The notes beneath the pieces are model-generated. The model was not told the DNA's origin and made no database searches. It worked only from the letters and a program-made list of their open reading frames with translations. DNA of 32,801 nucleotides from assembly GCA_028284395.1 (NCBI GenBank), contig JANQRV010000140.1, positions 1-32,801 on the forward strand. The letters are read 5' to 3'. A program made the translations under genes and the position numbers. Shown one piece after another: positions 16,453-24,555 of this stretch (positions are counted from its first letter, which is position 1; each line of letters starts with the position of its first letter). Origin of the DNA: Saprospiraceae bacterium (GTDB taxonomy: Bacteria > Bacteroidota > Bacteroidia > Chitinophagales > Saprospiraceae).

Positions 16453-16977
16453 ATGGCCGCTAAGAAAGACGAAACAGCCTCCTTTATGCTAAGGTTCACT
16501 CAAAAGATATTCACAAACGACAGTGGTGAACCCGAGGTACAGTGGAGGGGGAATATCCGTCACGTACAGGGAGGAGAAGAACAACGGTTTTCCAATTTCG
16601 ATGAGGTTGTTAGTTTTATCCAAAGCAAATTGGCCGACCTGACCATTCAGGCTATGGAAGACAAACCGCCTGAGGAACAAAAAGGGATTTTGTCCAAGAG
16701 TTTTGATTTGTGGAAAAAAATGGCATTTGAAGGCCCCCGAATGGTGATGGAAACCATTAAAGATCCCAAAAAACAGGTAGCACAACTCCAGGACCAACTC
16801 CAGGATCAGATCGACCAGGTGAAAGGAGGACTGACCCAAAAACTGGAAATGAATTCTTGGTTGGCGGCTTCCAAATCGGATTATCAAAAGATCATGCAAT
16901 TGTTGGGAGAGCTATCCAACAACATCTCTGATTTGAATGACAAAGTGGATCAACTGTCCAAAAAAGGTCACAAGTGA
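16453..16977 (+). CDS. Small protein with WRG-x-I-x-HVQ domain and coiled-coil tail
   Basis: 174 residues. The N-terminal 60 residues form a small domain with FMLRFTQKIF, then WRGNIRHVQGGEEQRF and FDEVVSFIQSKL. I have the impression that similar WRGxIxHVQ-SGE domains occur as short bacterial hypothetical proteins, but I cannot name the family. The rest is helical, with heptad-like Gln/Asp repeats (about 115-135 and 150-172) and a phasin-like feel (FDLWKKMAFEGPRMVMETIK). There is no signal peptide or membrane span. Its stop codon overlaps the start of the SARP-type regulator gene as GTGA, so the two are translationally coupled. It could be a regulator partner or another granule-associated protein. 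Confidence 0.75.
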   Translation: MAAKKDETASFMLRFTQKIFTNDSGEPEVQWRGNIRHVQGGEEQRFSNFDEVVSFIQSKLADLTIQAMEDKPPEEQKGILSKSFDLWKKMAFEGPRMVMETIKDPKKQVAQLQDQLQDQIDQVKGGLTQKLEMNSWLAASKSDYQKIMQLLGELSNNISDLNDKVDQLSKKGHK

Positions 16978-17789
16978 TTGCTGCCGAAAATCAGATAGCA
17001 TCCCTGTTGGCCAAGAGGGACAGCGCCAGCATTCGAGTCCAGACATTGGGCAATTTCCAGGTATGGCGTTCCTCTCATCTGGTCAATTCTAAAGAATGGG
17101 GCAGAGATGTTTCCGTTCAACTTTTCCAGTTTTTGGTCACCAATCGACACCGTCAGGGACTGCACAAGGAACAAATCATTGACCGAATTTGGTCCAGCCT
17201 GGACACCAAGGCCGGTCAACAAAACTTTAAAGTAGCCCATCACGGCGTCAGTAAAGTTTTGGAACCCGAGCGCAAAAGCCGTACCGAGTCCAAATACATC
17301 ATCCGTCAAGGGCCCACCTACCACCTCGATTTTGCGGATATCTGGCTCGATGTAGAAGCACTCGATCAATTGATTGCCTTGGGTAATCTAGCGATTGCCG
17401 ATCAACCTAAGCTTGCCCAAAGAGCATATCGGGAAGCAACCGAGCTGTATAAGGGTACTTTTCTTCCGGCCCGGTTGTACGAGGACTGGTCGAGTGAGGA
17501 ACGTGAACGAATCCAGTTACTGACGCTCGGCGCCCTCATTAGCCTCAGCGAATTGCTGATCGTTGAAAACCCGCTGGAGAGCGTGCGCCTAACCCAACAG
17601 GCATTGCAGATCGATCCCACTTGGGAAGATGCCTACCGGATTCAAATGGAAGCTTACCTCGAAAAGGGCAATCGCCCGATGGCCATCAAAACCTACCGCC
17701 AATGCGAGGAAGTGCTAAAAAGGGAATTTGGCATTGAACCCTTGCCCGAAACCATCCAGGTTTATCGCCGGATCAGGGGTAAGAACTAG
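16974..17789 (+). CDS. SARP-type transcriptional regulator (winged helix plus BTAD)
   Basis: 271 residues with the AfsR/SARP architecture. Residues about 14-105 form an OmpR-like winged helix (IRVQTLGNFQVWR, then SVQLFQFLVTNRHRQGLHKE and YIIRQGPTYHLD). Residues about 115-268 form the TPR-like bacterial transcriptional activator domain (WLDVEALDQLI, AYREATELYKGTFLPARLYEDW, IDPTWEDAYRIQMEAYLEKG, EEVLKREFGIEPLPET). The start GTG at 16974 overlaps the previous stop codon. There is no kinase, ATPase or receiver module, so it is a short stand-alone activator. It closes the lipid-storage island, and the only SARP-like operator found in the window is the 11-bp-period heptamer array ahead of the phasin-like operon. 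That pairing is the obvious hypothesis but is not proved. Confidence 0.87.
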   Translation: MIAAENQIASLLAKRDSASIRVQTLGNFQVWRSSHLVNSKEWGRDVSVQLFQFLVTNRHRQGLHKEQIIDRIWSSLDTKAGQQNFKVAHHGVSKVLEPERKSRTESKYIIRQGPTYHLDFADIWLDVEALDQLIALGNLAIADQPKLAQRAYREATELYKGTFLPARLYEDWSSEERERIQLLTLGALISLSELLIVENPLESVRLTQQALQIDPTWEDAYRIQMEAYLEKGNRPMAIKTYRQCEEVLKREFGIEPLPETIQVYRRIRGKN

Positions 17790-18003
17790 CCGGTGTATAT
17801 TTTTCAAAATACTGCATACAATATCATACGCCTTCACGAGCGCAGCATCTTCTCGGCCAAAAATACACCTGGATCAGATTCGGCTATTTTTTTATTTATC
17901 TTTAGTATTGGTCTAATTTCAGAAATCGTCCCAACCGGATGAAACCCCACTTTACTTTTGCTAACCTGTTTTGTCCTTTAGGGCCAAAGCTCAACGTTGA
18001 ACT

Positions 18004-20820
18004 ATGAAGATTGTTGTCTCTGCACTGATTATCGGGTTCTTATTCCTCAACCCGGTCCAGGCCCAACACAAAGTAATTTTGGATACCGATCCTTCTTTCG
18101 ATCCGGATGATGTCGGTTGCATGGCGATGCTGCACAATCTGGCCAGTCGCGGGGTTTGTGAGATACTGGCGATCATCAATTCGACCGATCATAAAGAGTC
18201 TTCGTTAAGTATCAGTGCCATCAACTACTTCTACAATCGCGGCGCCATTGCCGTCGGCGATTGCCGGAGTTACGACACCAAGATTGATGCGCCGGAAAAT
18301 ACCTATCCTTACCATCTGGCGCGGACCTATCCGCGGGATTTGAGCGACTGGGAAAAAGCTCCCGAAGGAGTAGCTTTGTACCGCGAAATACTTGCGAGCG
18401 CGGCCCCGCACAGCATTACGGTGATCATTATCGGGACGATGCACAATTTTTATGGTTTGCTCCGATCAACGCCGGACGATTTCAGCCCTTTGAGCGGGGT
18501 GGAGTTGGTACGCGAGAAGGTGCGTTTGGTGGCTACCATGGGAGGGAATTTTATCGATGGATCGGGATATGACCGCACTAACTGGGGCGGTGCCGATCAA
18601 CTCTGTTCTTACACATCTTGGTCGTGCCTCAACGAAGAACGAAACCGGATGTGTCGCTACGTCATTGAGCATTGCCCTGCACCATTCATGGCTTCCGGCT
18701 GGGAAGTTGGCTGCGGAGACTATTATGATGCCGATTATGGAAATGTTATGACCGGTCAGGGGTTGAAACAACTCGATTCCACGCACATCGTGCGACGTAG
18801 TTATGAGTATCATTTCCGCTTCCGGGGTGGGGATGACGACATTAGCCGGCACAGCAATGACCAGTGCGCTCTTCACTTTGCCGTATTGGGAGCGGGCAAC
18901 AATTATCGAGCATACGAAAATGGGCGAATAGAACTGTCCGAAGCGGGCGTATGTAAATGGGATCCGGACACCGATCGTCAACAAGGCTACATTCAGAAAA
19001 ATAGAGACAAAGACTTGATCGCAGCTGAGATCGAGGACCTAATGCTAGGTGAACCGCTGGACCGGGACCTTTCTCCGCCGACCACTCCCACCAAGGTGTC
19101 GTTTTTGCGAACAAAAGAAAAGTGCATACTGACCTGGTCGCCATCTTACGATGCGACCATCGGCAGTTGGGTTGTCGGCTACCGGGTGTATTATAACGGG
19201 AGTCCCGTGAGAACAGTTTACGGGACCCGGTTCGTCACTCGGAGTTTATCCCTAGTAGACCAGGAGAAATACGAAATCAAGGCGATCAATGTGAGTGGTG
19301 TAGAAAGCAAGGGAGCTTTTGTCTCCGCTGGAGGCAGCCTCAAGATCCTCAATTTTCAAGCGGATAACGGTTTTCAGCACGACTCGAAAGCGGCAGCACT
19401 ACGCATAGTGGAGCTAATCGGCCAGAAGAATGGCTGGGGCGTTTACTCCACCCGGGAGGCCTCTTCTTTGGTTACGGAGGATCTCGCCCGGTTCGATGTG
19501 GTCCTGTTCAACAATAACTGTGGAACGGCCGGTCCGGTTCTGAACCAAGAACAACAAGCCGCTTTACAAAGTTACATTCGGCAAGGTGGAGGGTTTGTCG
19601 GTATTCACTGTGCGGGAGCAATATGGAAAGAAACCGGTGATTTTCAGCAATGGTACGAAGGCCTGATCGGAACTCGCCTGGTGGCCCACCCCCATGTACA
19701 GGAGGCTCGCCTTAGGCTCGAAAACCGGGCACATCCGATCAGCCGACACCTTCCGGAGGAATGGATTATTAAGGACGAATGGCATGTTTTTTCCGAAAAT
19801 CCCCGAGAACGTGTCCAGGTACTACTTTCCCTGGATGAATCGTCCTACGAAGCGGAAAGCAGTATGAAAATGGGGGACCATCCATTCACCTGGTTTCAAT
19901 ATTACGACGGAGGCAGGTCCTTTTTTACCTCACTGGGACACGAAACAACGACTTATTCCGATGCTAACTTTCAGCAAATGTTGGAAAAGGGCATCCACTG
20001 GGCAGGCAAGGGAGAAGAAGGACTGATCCTGGATCTCGATGCCAATACCGCGGTGGAAACGACCCCGGATCACTGGGTGACAAGATGGAGTAACCAAGTA
20101 AGCGGAGCAGCAGCAGTGGATTTTGTGCCAAACGATTATGGCTTACGTATAAGCCATCCCGGCTCGGGACGCCCTCGCCTCATGACCAATCTGCCTGAAT
20201 TGAACGGCCATAACGCCATAGCCTTCCGAGAAGATGAACTAATCAATTACGAAGAGGATGCATTCGATCACTTGATTACGGGAAATGGATATACCTGGAT
20301 CGCCGTGCTGAAGCCATATGCTACCGCCGAACCGGATGGTGCAACGGAATTCGGGACCTACCGACTCCATGACGTCAATAGTTTTATGGGCAACCTCAGG
20401 AATGGTGGTAACTACGAAGGACTCTGGGGCTGTTTCGATGATGATCTTACGTTTTGGTGCGGTACCCGAAACGGCATCACTTTTGGGCGCTTTGACGCCA
20501 ATAATCCCAAGCTGACAGGTCCGCAATTGCAAGCTGACAAATACCATCTGTTGGCGGCCAGAATGGAGGCAGGAACGGGTGAGGTCAGCCTCGAATTGTT
20601 TGTGGATAACCCAGCCCCCAAGGCGCGTATTATGTGCCCCGTCAACCCGGATGCCAACTCTTCGAAGCTCGCCATCGGTACGGAACGAGATGCCAACAAC
20701 CATCCCGGTTCGGAATCCTTCGATGGTGAAATTGCCCGTTTGCTGATCTACGAACGGCCGCTTACAGATGTGGAGCTGACCCGGATTATGCAGCAACTGA
20801 AAATCAGGTATGGGCTTTAG
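18004..20820 (+). CDS. Secreted fusion: nucleoside hydrolase-like, fibronectin III-like, ThuA-like and LamG-like domains
   Basis: 938 residues. A signal peptide (1-20, VQA before the cut) is followed by an inosine-uridine nucleoside hydrolase-like domain (about 22-340). It has the calcium-binding aspartate cluster DTDPSFDPDD (D27, D29, D33, D35/D36). A fibronectin type III-like linker (about 355-440) includes CILTWSPSYD and YEIKAINVSGVES. A ThuA-like glutamine-amidotransferase-fold domain follows (about 445-668; ILNFQADNGFQHDS, GGGFVGIHCAGA, SLGHETTTY). A concanavalin/LamG-like domain (about 670-938) closes the protein. The order suggests an exported enzyme that cuts a nucleoside or glycoside and binds carbohydrate. 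ThuA domains are linked to sugar metabolism but poorly defined biochemically. The gene stands alone, with 214 bp of apparently non-coding DNA before it. Confidence 0.88.
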   Translation: MKIVVSALIIGFLFLNPVQAQHKVILDTDPSFDPDDVGCMAMLHNLASRGVCEILAIINSTDHKESSLSISAINYFYNRGAIAVGDCRSYDTKIDAPENTYPYHLARTYPRDLSDWEKAPEGVALYREILASAAPHSITVIIIGTMHNFYGLLRSTPDDFSPLSGVELVREKVRLVATMGGNFIDGSGYDRTNWGGADQLCSYTSWSCLNEERNRMCRYVIEHCPAPFMASGWEVGCGDYYDADYGNVMTGQGLKQLDSTHIVRRSYEYHFRFRGGDDDISRHSNDQCALHFAVLGAGNNYRAYENGRIELSEAGVCKWDPDTDRQQGYIQKNRDKDLIAAEIEDLMLGEPLDRDLSPPTTPTKVSFLRTKEKCILTWSPSYDATIGSWVVGYRVYYNGSPVRTVYGTRFVTRSLSLVDQEKYEIKAINVSGVESKGAFVSAGGSLKILNFQADNGFQHDSKAAALRIVELIGQKNGWGVYSTREASSLVTEDLARFDVVLFNNNCGTAGPVLNQEQQAALQSYIRQGGGFVGIHCAGAIWKETGDFQQWYEGLIGTRLVAHPHVQEARLRLENRAHPISRHLPEEWIIKDEWHVFSENPRERVQVLLSLDESSYEAESSMKMGDHPFTWFQYYDGGRSFFTSLGHETTTYSDANFQQMLEKGIHWAGKGEEGLILDLDANTAVETTPDHWVTRWSNQVSGAAAVDFVPNDYGLRISHPGSGRPRLMTNLPELNGHNAIAFREDELINYEEDAFDHLITGNGYTWIAVLKPYATAEPDGATEFGTYRLHDVNSFMGNLRNGGNYEGLWGCFDDDLTFWCGTRNGITFGRFDANNPKLTGPQLQADKYHLLAARMEAGTGEVSLELFVDNPAPKARIMCPVNPDANSSKLAIGTERDANNHPGSESFDGEIARLLIYERPLTDVELTRIMQQLKIRYGL

Positions 20821-20911
20821 AGGTGGTGATAAATGGACCCTGAAACGCATACTTAAACGGATTTTTATAACTGGTCACTGCACCAGAAAACCATCTATGA
20901 TACAGATTTGA

Positions 20912-21823
20912 ATGAATGATCGCAATAACAATTTCCTGGTTTTGACTGTGAAAGCCAATTGCTGCCTGGGTATCTGTCTTCTTTGGTTTGTTGGTTGTTC
21001 CGATGGAAACTCTTCTGATCGGGTAGGCCCTTACAATCTCATAGCTCAAGAAAGATTTTACGACACAGGAGAAATACTGGCCAATTACACCATTACGCCC
21101 GATAGTCTGAAGCATGGGCTCTATGTAGAGTATTTCCCGAATGGTCAGATACATCGACGGATGCAATATCTCCGTGATCAGTTGAATGGCCTTTACAAAA
21201 GCTTCTATCCATCCGGGGCCATGGCCTCACAATACAGTTATGTAAACGGTGTGGCGCACGGTCCTTATTACTGGTATCATGAAAACGGGCAGTTGAGCCA
21301 GGAGGGACAAATAGTGTGGGATAAAACCGATGGTACGGTCAAATTCTATCACCCGAATGGTCTGCTTGCCGCACAGCGCTTTTATGTAAACGAGCAACTC
21401 CTTGGGCCCTCATTGGAATATTTTGCCGAGGGGAACATTTACCATTTCTCCTATTATGACCTATCCCATCAAAGAACCTTCTCCGTTGTATACGAAAAAA
21501 ATGGTAAGATCGAAACCGTCACTGGAAGTCCTGTCGCGAATTTCGAGGCTTCCGTCAACAAGTTTAAAGGGAACTTTACGATAGAATTCGATTTGGCCCT
21601 TCCAACTCATACCAGATCAGAAGTGAAACTCTATCGCTGTCAAGGAAATAAATTCCGGAGTTGTCCCATCCGTTTTGATAGTATTCATTACCAATTTCGG
21701 GAGCCGATTCCGGATGATTTTGAAGGGAAATATCAAGTATGGGTAATGCTTGCCAACGATTTGGACACCCTGAATTATACGGAAGAAGTTTTCATTCAGA
21801 ATAATGAGGTGATGTATCAGTGA
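20912..21823 (+). CDS. MORN-type repeat lipoprotein
   Basis: 303 residues. The N-terminal hydrophobic stretch ends in a probable lipobox (WFVGC) near residue 29, so export and lipid anchoring are likely, although the n-region is long. Residues about 45-180 carry repeats of the G-x-Y-x-x-Y/F-x-x-N-G-x-L type (HGLYVEYFPNGQIHRRMQY, NGLYKSFYPSGAMAS, HGPYYWYHENGQLSQEG). This is the MORN_2/YwqK-like repeat common in Bacteroidota exported proteins. The C-terminal 110 residues look like a beta-sandwich (FEIDLALPTHTRSEVKLY-like) with no family assigned. The repeat family is often mislabelled as an antitoxin; no toxin partner is seen here. Confidence 0.8.
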   Translation: MNDRNNNFLVLTVKANCCLGICLLWFVGCSDGNSSDRVGPYNLIAQERFYDTGEILANYTITPDSLKHGLYVEYFPNGQIHRRMQYLRDQLNGLYKSFYPSGAMASQYSYVNGVAHGPYYWYHENGQLSQEGQIVWDKTDGTVKFYHPNGLLAAQRFYVNEQLLGPSLEYFAEGNIYHFSYYDLSHQRTFSVVYEKNGKIETVTGSPVANFEASVNKFKGNFTIEFDLALPTHTRSEVKLYRCQGNKFRSCPIRFDSIHYQFREPIPDDFEGKYQVWVMLANDLDTLNYTEEVFIQNNEVMYQ

Positions 21824-21856
21824 AGAATTTTGGAAATAACCGTGGAAAAACAATGA

Positions 21857-22687
21857 ATGATGACCAATAATAATGGAAAACTTTTTAAACTCAACAATGG
21901 GCTAAATATGCCGGCTGTTGGCCTGGGTGTGCTCTTTGCTAAAAACGATGGTGAAGTAGAGCAGGCAGTAATTTCCGCCCTGCATACGGGATATCGAAAA
22001 ATTGATACGGCTTCGGCTTATCAGAACGAAGAAGGCGTCGGAAGAGCAATTTCGGAAAGTGGTATTCCAAGAGAAGAAGTCTTTCTCACCACCAAGGTTT
22101 GGAACAGCGAACAAGGTTACGACCAAACCCTGCATGCTTTTGAGCAGAGTTTGCGTCGTTTACAGACCGATTATATTGACCTGTATTTGATTCATTGGCC
22201 GGTGAAATCCAAATATCGAGATACCTACCGGGCTATGGAACGTCTGTATGCCGAAGGCACCGCTAGGGCCATTGGTGTCTGCAATTTTAACATACATCAG
22301 TTGGAAGACCTAATGGAGCATGCCGAGATTGTTCCGGCACTCAATCAGGTGGAAATGCACCCGCATTTAAGCCAGATTGACCTGTTGGAATTCGCTCAGA
22401 GGCACCATGTCCAATTGGAGGCATGGCGCCCCATTATGATGGGAGAAGTATTGAAGATTCCCGAATTGGCAGAAATTGGTGCCTTGTATGATAAATCTGC
22501 GGTTCAAGTCGCTTTACGCTGGTTAATTCAGCGAGGGGTAGCGGTCATCCCTAAGTCCGTCGATCCCAAAAGAATTGCCGAAAACTTTACCCTGTTTGAC
22601 TTCGAACTAACGACCGATCAAATGGTCATTATTGAAGGATTGAATCGAAATAGAAGATTAGGCGAGGACTTATCGCACGTCGAATAG
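21857..22687 (+). CDS. Aldo/keto reductase
   Basis: 276 residues, the usual length for the family. The catalytic tetrad is complete: D50 and Y55 in IDTASAY, K80 in TTKVW, and H113 in LIHWP. The NADPH-binding segment near the C-terminus (VIPKSVDPKRIAENF) is intact. It reduces aldehydes or ketones with NADPH in the cytoplasm, and its primary sequence is closest to the bacterial 2,5-diketo-gluconate/methylglyoxal reductase type. The gene starts 34 bp after the MORN-type gene on the same strand, so co-transcription is possible. Its substrate cannot be read from sequence. ATGATG gives two adjacent possible starts. Confidence 0.93.
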   Translation: MMTNNNGKLFKLNNGLNMPAVGLGVLFAKNDGEVEQAVISALHTGYRKIDTASAYQNEEGVGRAISESGIPREEVFLTTKVWNSEQGYDQTLHAFEQSLRRLQTDYIDLYLIHWPVKSKYRDTYRAMERLYAEGTARAIGVCNFNIHQLEDLMEHAEIVPALNQVEMHPHLSQIDLLEFAQRHHVQLEAWRPIMMGEVLKIPELAEIGALYDKSAVQVALRWLIQRGVAVIPKSVDPKRIAENFTLFDFELTTDQMVIIEGLNRNRRLGEDLSHVE

Positions 22688-22711
22688 TATGCTAATCTCT
22701 GCACTTCCGAT

Positions 22712-23482
22712 TTACCCTTTGAAGAGCTCGCTGGCTCGCTCCCGAAAAGTGTTCATGAGTGCTTGATAGGCAAATGGCCCATAACTGATGCGACCAACAC
22801 CACTGTTGGCCAACTCCTGGCGACTGGATGCCGCCGGGTGTTTGATGATGTTAACGGGCAGATCTAAACTTTGACAAAGATCGGCAATCAGCTCGAGGTT
22901 GTACAATCCTGGAGCAAAGAAACCGTCTGCTCCGGCTTCCTGATACGCTCGGGCCCTAATTTTGGCCTCTTCCATCAAGCTGGCATGTTTACTTTTGTCT
23001 TTTTCTTTTAAGAAAAGGTCGGTACGAGCGTTGATGAATAACGGAGCCCCAACATCGTTCGCCGCGCTGTGTACGGTAGCGACGCGGACCACTTGTGTGT
23101 CTATATCAAACACCCCTTCTCCACCGATGATCTGGTCTTCGAAATTTACGCCGACAATGCCCGTCGTCACCAGCCGCACGGTATTTTCTGCCAGCAACAC
23201 ATTGTCGGCTTTGGCGTAACCCCCCTCGAAATCGATGCTAACGGGAACATCTACCGCATTCGTAATTTGTTGCACGGTTGTGATCAACTGATCAAAAGGA
23301 ATAACTTCGCCGTCGGGGTATCCCTGTGCAATGGCCAATGGCTTACTGCCGGTAGCCAACGCTGTGGCACCCGATTCGACTAAAACCCCGGCGCTGCCCG
23401 CGTTCCACACATTGTACAATAAAATAGGATTTCCGGGAATGTGAAGCCCCTTGAAATGTTCGAATTTTTCTTTGGTATTCAT
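22712..23482 (-). CDS. Isocitrate lyase/phosphoenolpyruvate mutase superfamily enzyme
   Basis: 256 residues with a TIM-barrel pattern. LYNVWNAGSAGVLVESGATALATGS is the N-terminal strand-loop (given here from about residue 23). SIDFEGGY carries the metal-binding acidic residues, VNFEDQ follows, then INARTDLF, and GADGFFAPGL near the end. The KKCGH signature of true isocitrate lyase is absent, so the protein belongs to the short branch that includes PEP mutases, oxaloacetate decarboxylases and C-C lyases of small 2-oxo/dicarboxylic acids. The specific reaction is not assignable. It is convergent with the aldo/keto reductase gene (24-bp gap) and divergent from the SnoaL-like gene, with an inverted repeat in between. 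Confidence 0.9.
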   Translation of the reverse strand: MNTKEKFEHFKGLHIPGNPILLYNVWNAGSAGVLVESGATALATGSKPLAIAQGYPDGEVIPFDQLITTVQQITNAVDVPVSIDFEGGYAKADNVLLAENTVRLVTTGIVGVNFEDQIIGGEGVFDIDTQVVRVATVHSAANDVGAPLFINARTDLFLKEKDKSKHASLMEEAKIRARAYQEAGADGFFAPGLYNLELIADLCQSLDLPVNIIKHPAASSRQELANSGVGRISYGPFAYQALMNTFRERASELFKG

Positions 23483-23544
23483 TATGGATTTAAATTTGTG
23501 TTGGAATTAAAAATAGAATTTTTTATTACTATTGCTACTATGGT

Positions 23545-23572
23545 TGCTGTAGTAACTATAACTTCTACAGCA
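23545..23572. promoter_or_regulatory. Inverted repeat in the 22712/23596 divergent intergenic region
   Basis: TGCTGTAG (23545-23552) and CTACAGCA (23565-23572) are perfect 8-bp arms around a 12-bp AT-rich spacer. The element sits between two divergent genes, as expected for a shared operator. No cognate regulator is evident nearby. Confidence 0.45.
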
Positions 23573-23595
23573 TGCATCAGTAACCAAAATTAAAA

Positions 23596-23970
23596 GTGAA
23601 AAAAACAATCGCCAATAAATACATTGAATGCCTCGCAAAAGGAGATGTAGCAGGAGTCATCGATCTTTTTGCCGAAAACGGCAAGGTTCATTCGCCGATC
23701 TATGGAGAAAAGTTAGCCAGTGATTTCTATCAGACCTTGGCCAGCGATACCCTTAGTTCGGAATTGAAGTTAAAAGAGGTTTTTGAAAACGCGGATTCCG
23801 GAAATATAGCCTTGTATTTCGAATACCGATGGACCGTAAAATCCGGAAAAATCGTAATTTTTGATGTAGTTGACATCATTGCATTCGACGAACAAAATAA
23901 AATTACGGAATTGAAAATCATCTATGATACGGTGGTGAGTAGAAATTTGGTGGAGGAATTGAAAAAATGA
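23596..23970 (+). CDS. SnoaL-like (NTF2-fold) protein
   Basis: 124 residues matching the NTF2/SnoaL-like cone-barrel pattern. The N-terminal helix NKYIECLAKGDVAGVIDLFAENG is followed by the strand-loop GKVHSPIYGE. The remaining strands, ALYFEYRWTVKSGK, VDIIAFDEQNKITELKIIYD and a final short helix, complete the fold. Such proteins are small polyketide cyclases, isomerases or ligand-binding proteins; the active residues are too variable to assign a reaction. The start is GTG, right after an AT-rich leader. It has no signal peptide. It diverges from the isocitrate-lyase-superfamily gene across 113 bp. Confidence 0.82.
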   Translation: MKKTIANKYIECLAKGDVAGVIDLFAENGKVHSPIYGEKLASDFYQTLASDTLSSELKLKEVFENADSGNIALYFEYRWTVKSGKIVIFDVVDIIAFDEQNKITELKIIYDTVVSRNLVEELKK

Positions 23971-24070
23971 AGCAATCGAAAAATAAGTCAGCAGACAAGC
24001 ATGTTTATCCACTGGGAAATTCCTTAACTTTAAATTCTAAGATTTAAATTCGTTTATCAGTACAACGTTT

Positions 24071-24544
24071 ATGAAAAGAATAGCAATGTTTTTGGCGCTG
24101 GCCATTGTCTTTAGTGCTTGCGGAGCCTCCAAAACCGTCAGACTCTCCAGAAAAGTCATCAAGGGAAGCTGGACTTTAAACACCATTACCTACAGTGCAG
24201 CGGGCACGTACAACGTAACCTTGCTGAGTGATGCCACCAAGGAGTGTTTCGAAGGCAGCACCTGGCAATTCGTGCCCAATAATAACACCGGAACCTATGC
24301 CATTAGCGATGCCAATTGTTCGGCTGGACAGCGCTACTTTGTCTTTACGATCCAGGAAATAGATCCGGAAACGGGGCTTTACGATTTCTTGTTGAAGCCA
24401 ACCAATGAAAAATACAAATCGGATACAAAGCAAGGTTTTAGACTGAAACTCACGAGCTTATCAGACAGTGTGATGCAATGGCAACAGAGCCTTACTGTCG
24501 AGGGCAAGCCGTTTACCATCTCAATGAATTTTAGTAAATCTTAA
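24071..24544 (+). CDS. Lipocalin-like lipoprotein
   Basis: 157 residues. The type II signal peptide ends in the lipobox FSAC (cysteine at residue 17), and the mature protein begins CGASKTV. The body follows the Bacteroidota lipocalin-like pattern: KGSWTLNTITYSA near the start, EGSTWQFVPNNNTGTY in the first half, and a series of short beta strands ending SLTVEGKPFTISMNF. It is expected on the periplasmic or outer surface of the envelope, binding a small hydrophobic ligand. The next gene, also a lipoprotein, starts 11 bp downstream, so the two are probably co-transcribed. Confidence 0.85.
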   Translation: MKRIAMFLALAIVFSACGASKTVRLSRKVIKGSWTLNTITYSAAGTYNVTLLSDATKECFEGSTWQFVPNNNTGTYAISDANCSAGQRYFVFTIQEIDPETGLYDFLLKPTNEKYKSDTKQGFRLKLTSLSDSVMQWQQSLTVEGKPFTISMNFSKS

Positions 24545-24555
24545 GCATTATCAAA

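Noticed and set aside
17790-18003. Long-range complementary stretches (GGTGTAT.TTTTT near 17792 and AAAAATACACC near 17862) as a terminator
   Set aside because: The arms are about 60 bp apart with a bulge and no T-run directly after the stem, so this is not a convincing hairpin; nothing else is seen in this gap.
18466-18984. 172-codon minus-strand open frame
   Set aside because: It is antisense to the nucleoside hydrolase-like domain and has no leader or motif of its own.
20239-20850. 203-codon minus-strand open frame
   Set aside because: It is antisense to the LamG-like end of the nucleoside hydrolase fusion, with no recognisable domain.
20912-21823. YwqK-type antitoxin
   Set aside because: The label comes from the MORN-type repeat family; there is no toxin gene beside it and the protein is an exported lipoprotein.
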